NCBI GenBank assembly: GCA_046086245.1
Contig: JBJSXB010000112.1
Coordinates: 1-9,021 of the forward strand
DNA: 9,021 nt
Source: F1-20-MAGs016 sp046086245
GTDB lineage: Bacteria > Planctomycetota > Planctomycetia > Pirellulales > UBA1268
Reading direction: 5' to 3'
Shown here: piece by piece, positions 7,583 through 9,021 of the stretch
Layout: every line of letters starts with the position of its first letter
Position numbering within the stretch: position 1 is the stretch's first letter
Made by a program: the position numbers and the translations under genes
The notes under the pieces: generated by a model
What the model saw: the letters and a program-made list of their open reading frames with translations, nothing else
Database searches by the model: none
What the model was told of the DNA's origin: nothing

Positions 7583-8413
7583 TCAGCGCGCGGGTGGTGA
7601 AGTGCGGCGGACCCCGAGGAACGCCACGGCATGAGCCACGATCGCGTCGGCAACCACCTCCGCGACCCCCTCGCGCGCCGCGGCCGACCGGTACTCGGCG
7701 CCGAACTCGAGCTGCACCGCGGCGACGTCGAAGCCGCCGGTGGCGCCGTAGTGCCGCGTGATGTAGCCACCGGTGAAGCCCGCCTGCTCGCGCCCGTCGA
7801 GGGGGCCGGGATGGACGACGACCCCCCGCTGCCGCAGCGCGCCGCCGAGGCTGTCCGCGCCGGACACCGCACGCGGTCCGAACCGGCGCAGGAGCATCTC
7901 CGTCGACTGGCCGTTGCCGGTGCCGCGGAAGACGGTTCCCGCCGCCGAGCCCTGCCCGTGGAAGTCGACCACCAGTCCGGTGCCGTGGCGCTGCCGCATG
8001 GTGGTGCAGGCGTCCTCGAGGGCACCGTGGTAGCGGCGGTAGACCGCCTCGGCGACCGGATCCTCGTAGGCCTCCTCGGGCCGGCGATTGGGATCCATGA
8101 ACCGCCGGTGGGCGCGGTTCACCACGAGCCAAGGTCGCGCGCCGACCCGCCGTCCGATCGCGTCGGCCACCAGACCGGCCAATTCCTCGGTGCCGCCGTC
8201 GCGGGCGACGACGAAACCACCCGGTCTCCGTTCGAGTCCCTCGCCGACGCGCGGGGTGCTCCCCGGGATGGCACGCGTGCCCCCGTGCGGCGCCGAAATC
8301 GCGATCGGCAGATCGCCGCGCTCGATGCCGAGCAGGTCGTTCGGCTCCTGCGCGACCGTCGGGGCCGCCACCATCCCCGCGACGACCACGATGGTCCACC
8401 GCCGGCCCTGCAT
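7583..8413 (-). CDS. Exported N-formylglutamate amidohydrolase-family protein
   Basis: A 276-residue protein with the motifs of the N-formylglutamate amidohydrolase family, zinc enzymes that hydrolyse N-formyl or related amides. Visible: ISAPHGG (39-45, His43 a likely metal ligand), RDGGTEEL (71-78), NRAHRRFMDPNR (99-110, matching the family's Arg-x-x-Asp-x-Asn-Arg element), VVDFHGQG (148-155, His152 likely metal ligand) and VQLEFG (233-238, Glu236 candidate catalytic or structural acid). Unlike the cytoplasmic histidine-catabolism enzyme, it starts with a Sec-type signal peptide (MQGRRWTIVVVAGMVAAPTVA, cut after residue 21). The ATG at 8413 is preferred to an upstream in-frame extension because it gives that signal and has GGAGG (8421-8425) 7 bases upstream. 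It follows the P450 stop after 2 bases and precedes the dehydrogenase start by 35 bases. No histidine-utilisation genes are nearby, so a role other than formylglutamate hydrolysis is likely. Another N-acyl amino acid or sugar could be the substrate. Confidence 0.8.
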   Translation of the reverse strand: MQGRRWTIVVVAGMVAAPTVAQEPNDLLGIERGDLPIAISAPHGGTRAIPGSTPRVGEGLERRPGGFVVARDGGTEELAGLVADAIGRRVGARPWLVVNRAHRRFMDPNRRPEEAYEDPVAEAVYRRYHGALEDACTTMRQRHGTGLVVDFHGQGSAAGTVFRGTGNGQSTEMLLRRFGPRAVSGADSLGGALRQRGVVVHPGPLDGREQAGFTGGYITRHYGATGGFDVAAVQLEFGAEYRSAAAREGVAEVVADAIVAHAVAFLGVRRTSPPAR

Positions 8414-8415
8414 CG

Positions 8416-9021
8416 TCAGCCCTCCGCCGTCGCGCGTGGCACCATGCGGACGACCAACGCGTCGTAGCCGAGGCGCCGCTCGTAGGCCGCCGTCTTCTCG
8501 ACCCGGGGACGCGCTTCCACGACCTCGATCCGCTCCACGCGGCGGCACAGGGCGCCGAGCAGCGCCTTCATCACCGTGCGCGAGTGTGCCGCACCGAGAC
8601 AGAGATGCGGCCCGAATCCGAAGGTGACGTGGGGATTGGGCCGCCGGTCGAGCCGGATCGCCAGGGGGTCGTCGAACACCGTCTCGTCGAGGTTCGCCGC
8701 GGCCCATCCCAACGAGACGCGACCGCCCTGCGCCACCGTGACACCGTGGACATCCGCTCCAGCCGGGCAGACGCGGCCGATGTGCGACAGCGGCATGAAC
8801 ACCCGGAAGAACTCCTCCGCCGCATGGACGATGCGCGCCGGATCGCCCCGCAGATGGTCGAAATCGGCCGGCACCGTCGCCAGGTGGCCGACCGCGCAGG
8901 CGACCGAGTGGATGATCGTGTCGCGGCCGCCGGCGAACGCGAGGTTGGCGAAACCGAGCAATTCGGCACGCGTGAGCGGACGGCCGCGGAACCGGGCCCG
9001 CGTGAGCAGCGAGAAGAAGTC
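8416..9021 (-). CDS. Cytochrome P450, C-terminal half (5' end outside window)
   Basis: The last 201 residues of a P450, open to the right edge, so the N terminus and start are not seen. Counting from the edge: a helix-I motif AGGRDT at 30-35 (Thr35 for oxygen activation), the ExxR element at 70-73 (Glu70 and Arg73 in EFFR), and the heme loop FGFGPHLCLG at 134-143 with the cysteine ligand Cys141. These together identify it firmly as a heme-thiolate monooxygenase, probably a soluble bacterial type given the full motif set in about half of a 400-residue protein. No redox partner gene (ferredoxin or ferredoxin reductase) is in the window; one would be needed from elsewhere. Its stop is 2 bases from the start of the amidohydrolase-like gene, so the two are probably translated from one message. 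The substrate cannot be predicted from this fragment. Confidence 0.93.
   Translation of the reverse strand, partial: DFFSLLTRARFRGRPLTRAELLGFANLAFAGGRDTIIHSVACAVGHLATVPADFDHLRGDPARIVHAAEEFFRVFMPLSHIGRVCPAGADVHGVTVAQGGRVSLGWAAANLDETVFDDPLAIRLDRRPNPHVTFGFGPHLCLGAAHSRTVMKALLGALCRRVERIEVVEARPRVEKTAAYERRLGYDALVVRMVPRATAEG

Noticed and set aside
7548..8399. A 284-codon N-terminal extension of the dehydrogenase-like reading frame
   Set aside because: It overlaps the amidohydrolase-like gene on the same strand in another frame, has shadow-like composition, and the ATG at 7547 is directly followed by a signal peptide.
6957..8467. Plus-strand open frames 6957-7634 and 7631-8467
   Set aside because: They lie opposite the dehydrogenase-like, amidohydrolase-like and P450 genes and have no recognisable domain.
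8414..8707. A 98-codon upstream extension of the amidohydrolase-like frame
   Set aside because: It overlaps the P450 heme-loop coding region in another frame, and the ATG at 8413 has both a strong ribosome binding site and a signal peptide.
1..9021. CRISPR array, tRNA, rRNA, transposase or phage genes
   Set aside because: I saw no regularly spaced direct repeats, clover-leaf-like segments, terminal inverted repeats with a transposase, or phage proteins.

Overview
The window is a very GC-rich bacterial chromosomal segment, most likely from a planctomycete (or a close PVC-superphylum relative). This rests on two protein architectures that are typical of that group. One is an exported protein joining a redoxin domain, a c-type heme segment and a copper monooxygenase-like region. 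The other is a PVC-type membrane-bound dehydrogenase-like beta-propeller followed by HEAT-like helices and a C-terminal c-type heme domain. No RNA gene, CRISPR array, insertion sequence or phage gene was seen.

Layout. On the plus strand, the left edge cuts through a gene whose last 92 residues look like mannonate dehydratase (UxuA). About 200 bases without a gene follow, holding a 10-bp inverted repeat just after the uxuA-like stop and a plausible sigma70-type promoter (TCGACC, 17 bases, TATCAT). Next comes the 655-residue redoxin/heme/copper protein (486-2453). It converges, with only 27 bases between stops, on a compact minus-strand gene set that fills the rest of the window.

That minus-strand set reads, in transcription order from the right edge: cytochrome P450 (5' end outside the window), exported N-formylglutamate amidohydrolase-like protein, PVC-type dehydrogenase-like heme protein, exported isochorismatase-fold protein, and exported polysaccharide deacetylase. 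Junctions are 2, 35 and 4 bases apart and a final 4-base ATGA overlap, so the five genes are probably one operon. Four of the five products carry N-terminal export signals; the P450 fragment lacks its N terminus and is expected to be cytoplasmic.

How the genes may work together (inference): the operon combines an oxidation step (P450), three predicted exported hydrolase-fold proteins acting on C-N or acyl bonds, and a heme protein that could bind a carbohydrate or similar ligand and pass electrons. This is compatible with modifying or degrading an unidentified N-acylated compound or glycan, but the sequence does not reveal the substrate. The strongest oddities are the isochorismatase-fold protein, which keeps the nucleophilic cysteine but appears to lack the usual Asp and Lys, and the copper-monooxygenase-like protein, which appears to keep a full copper ligand set alongside its own heme and a single-cysteine thioredoxin-like domain.
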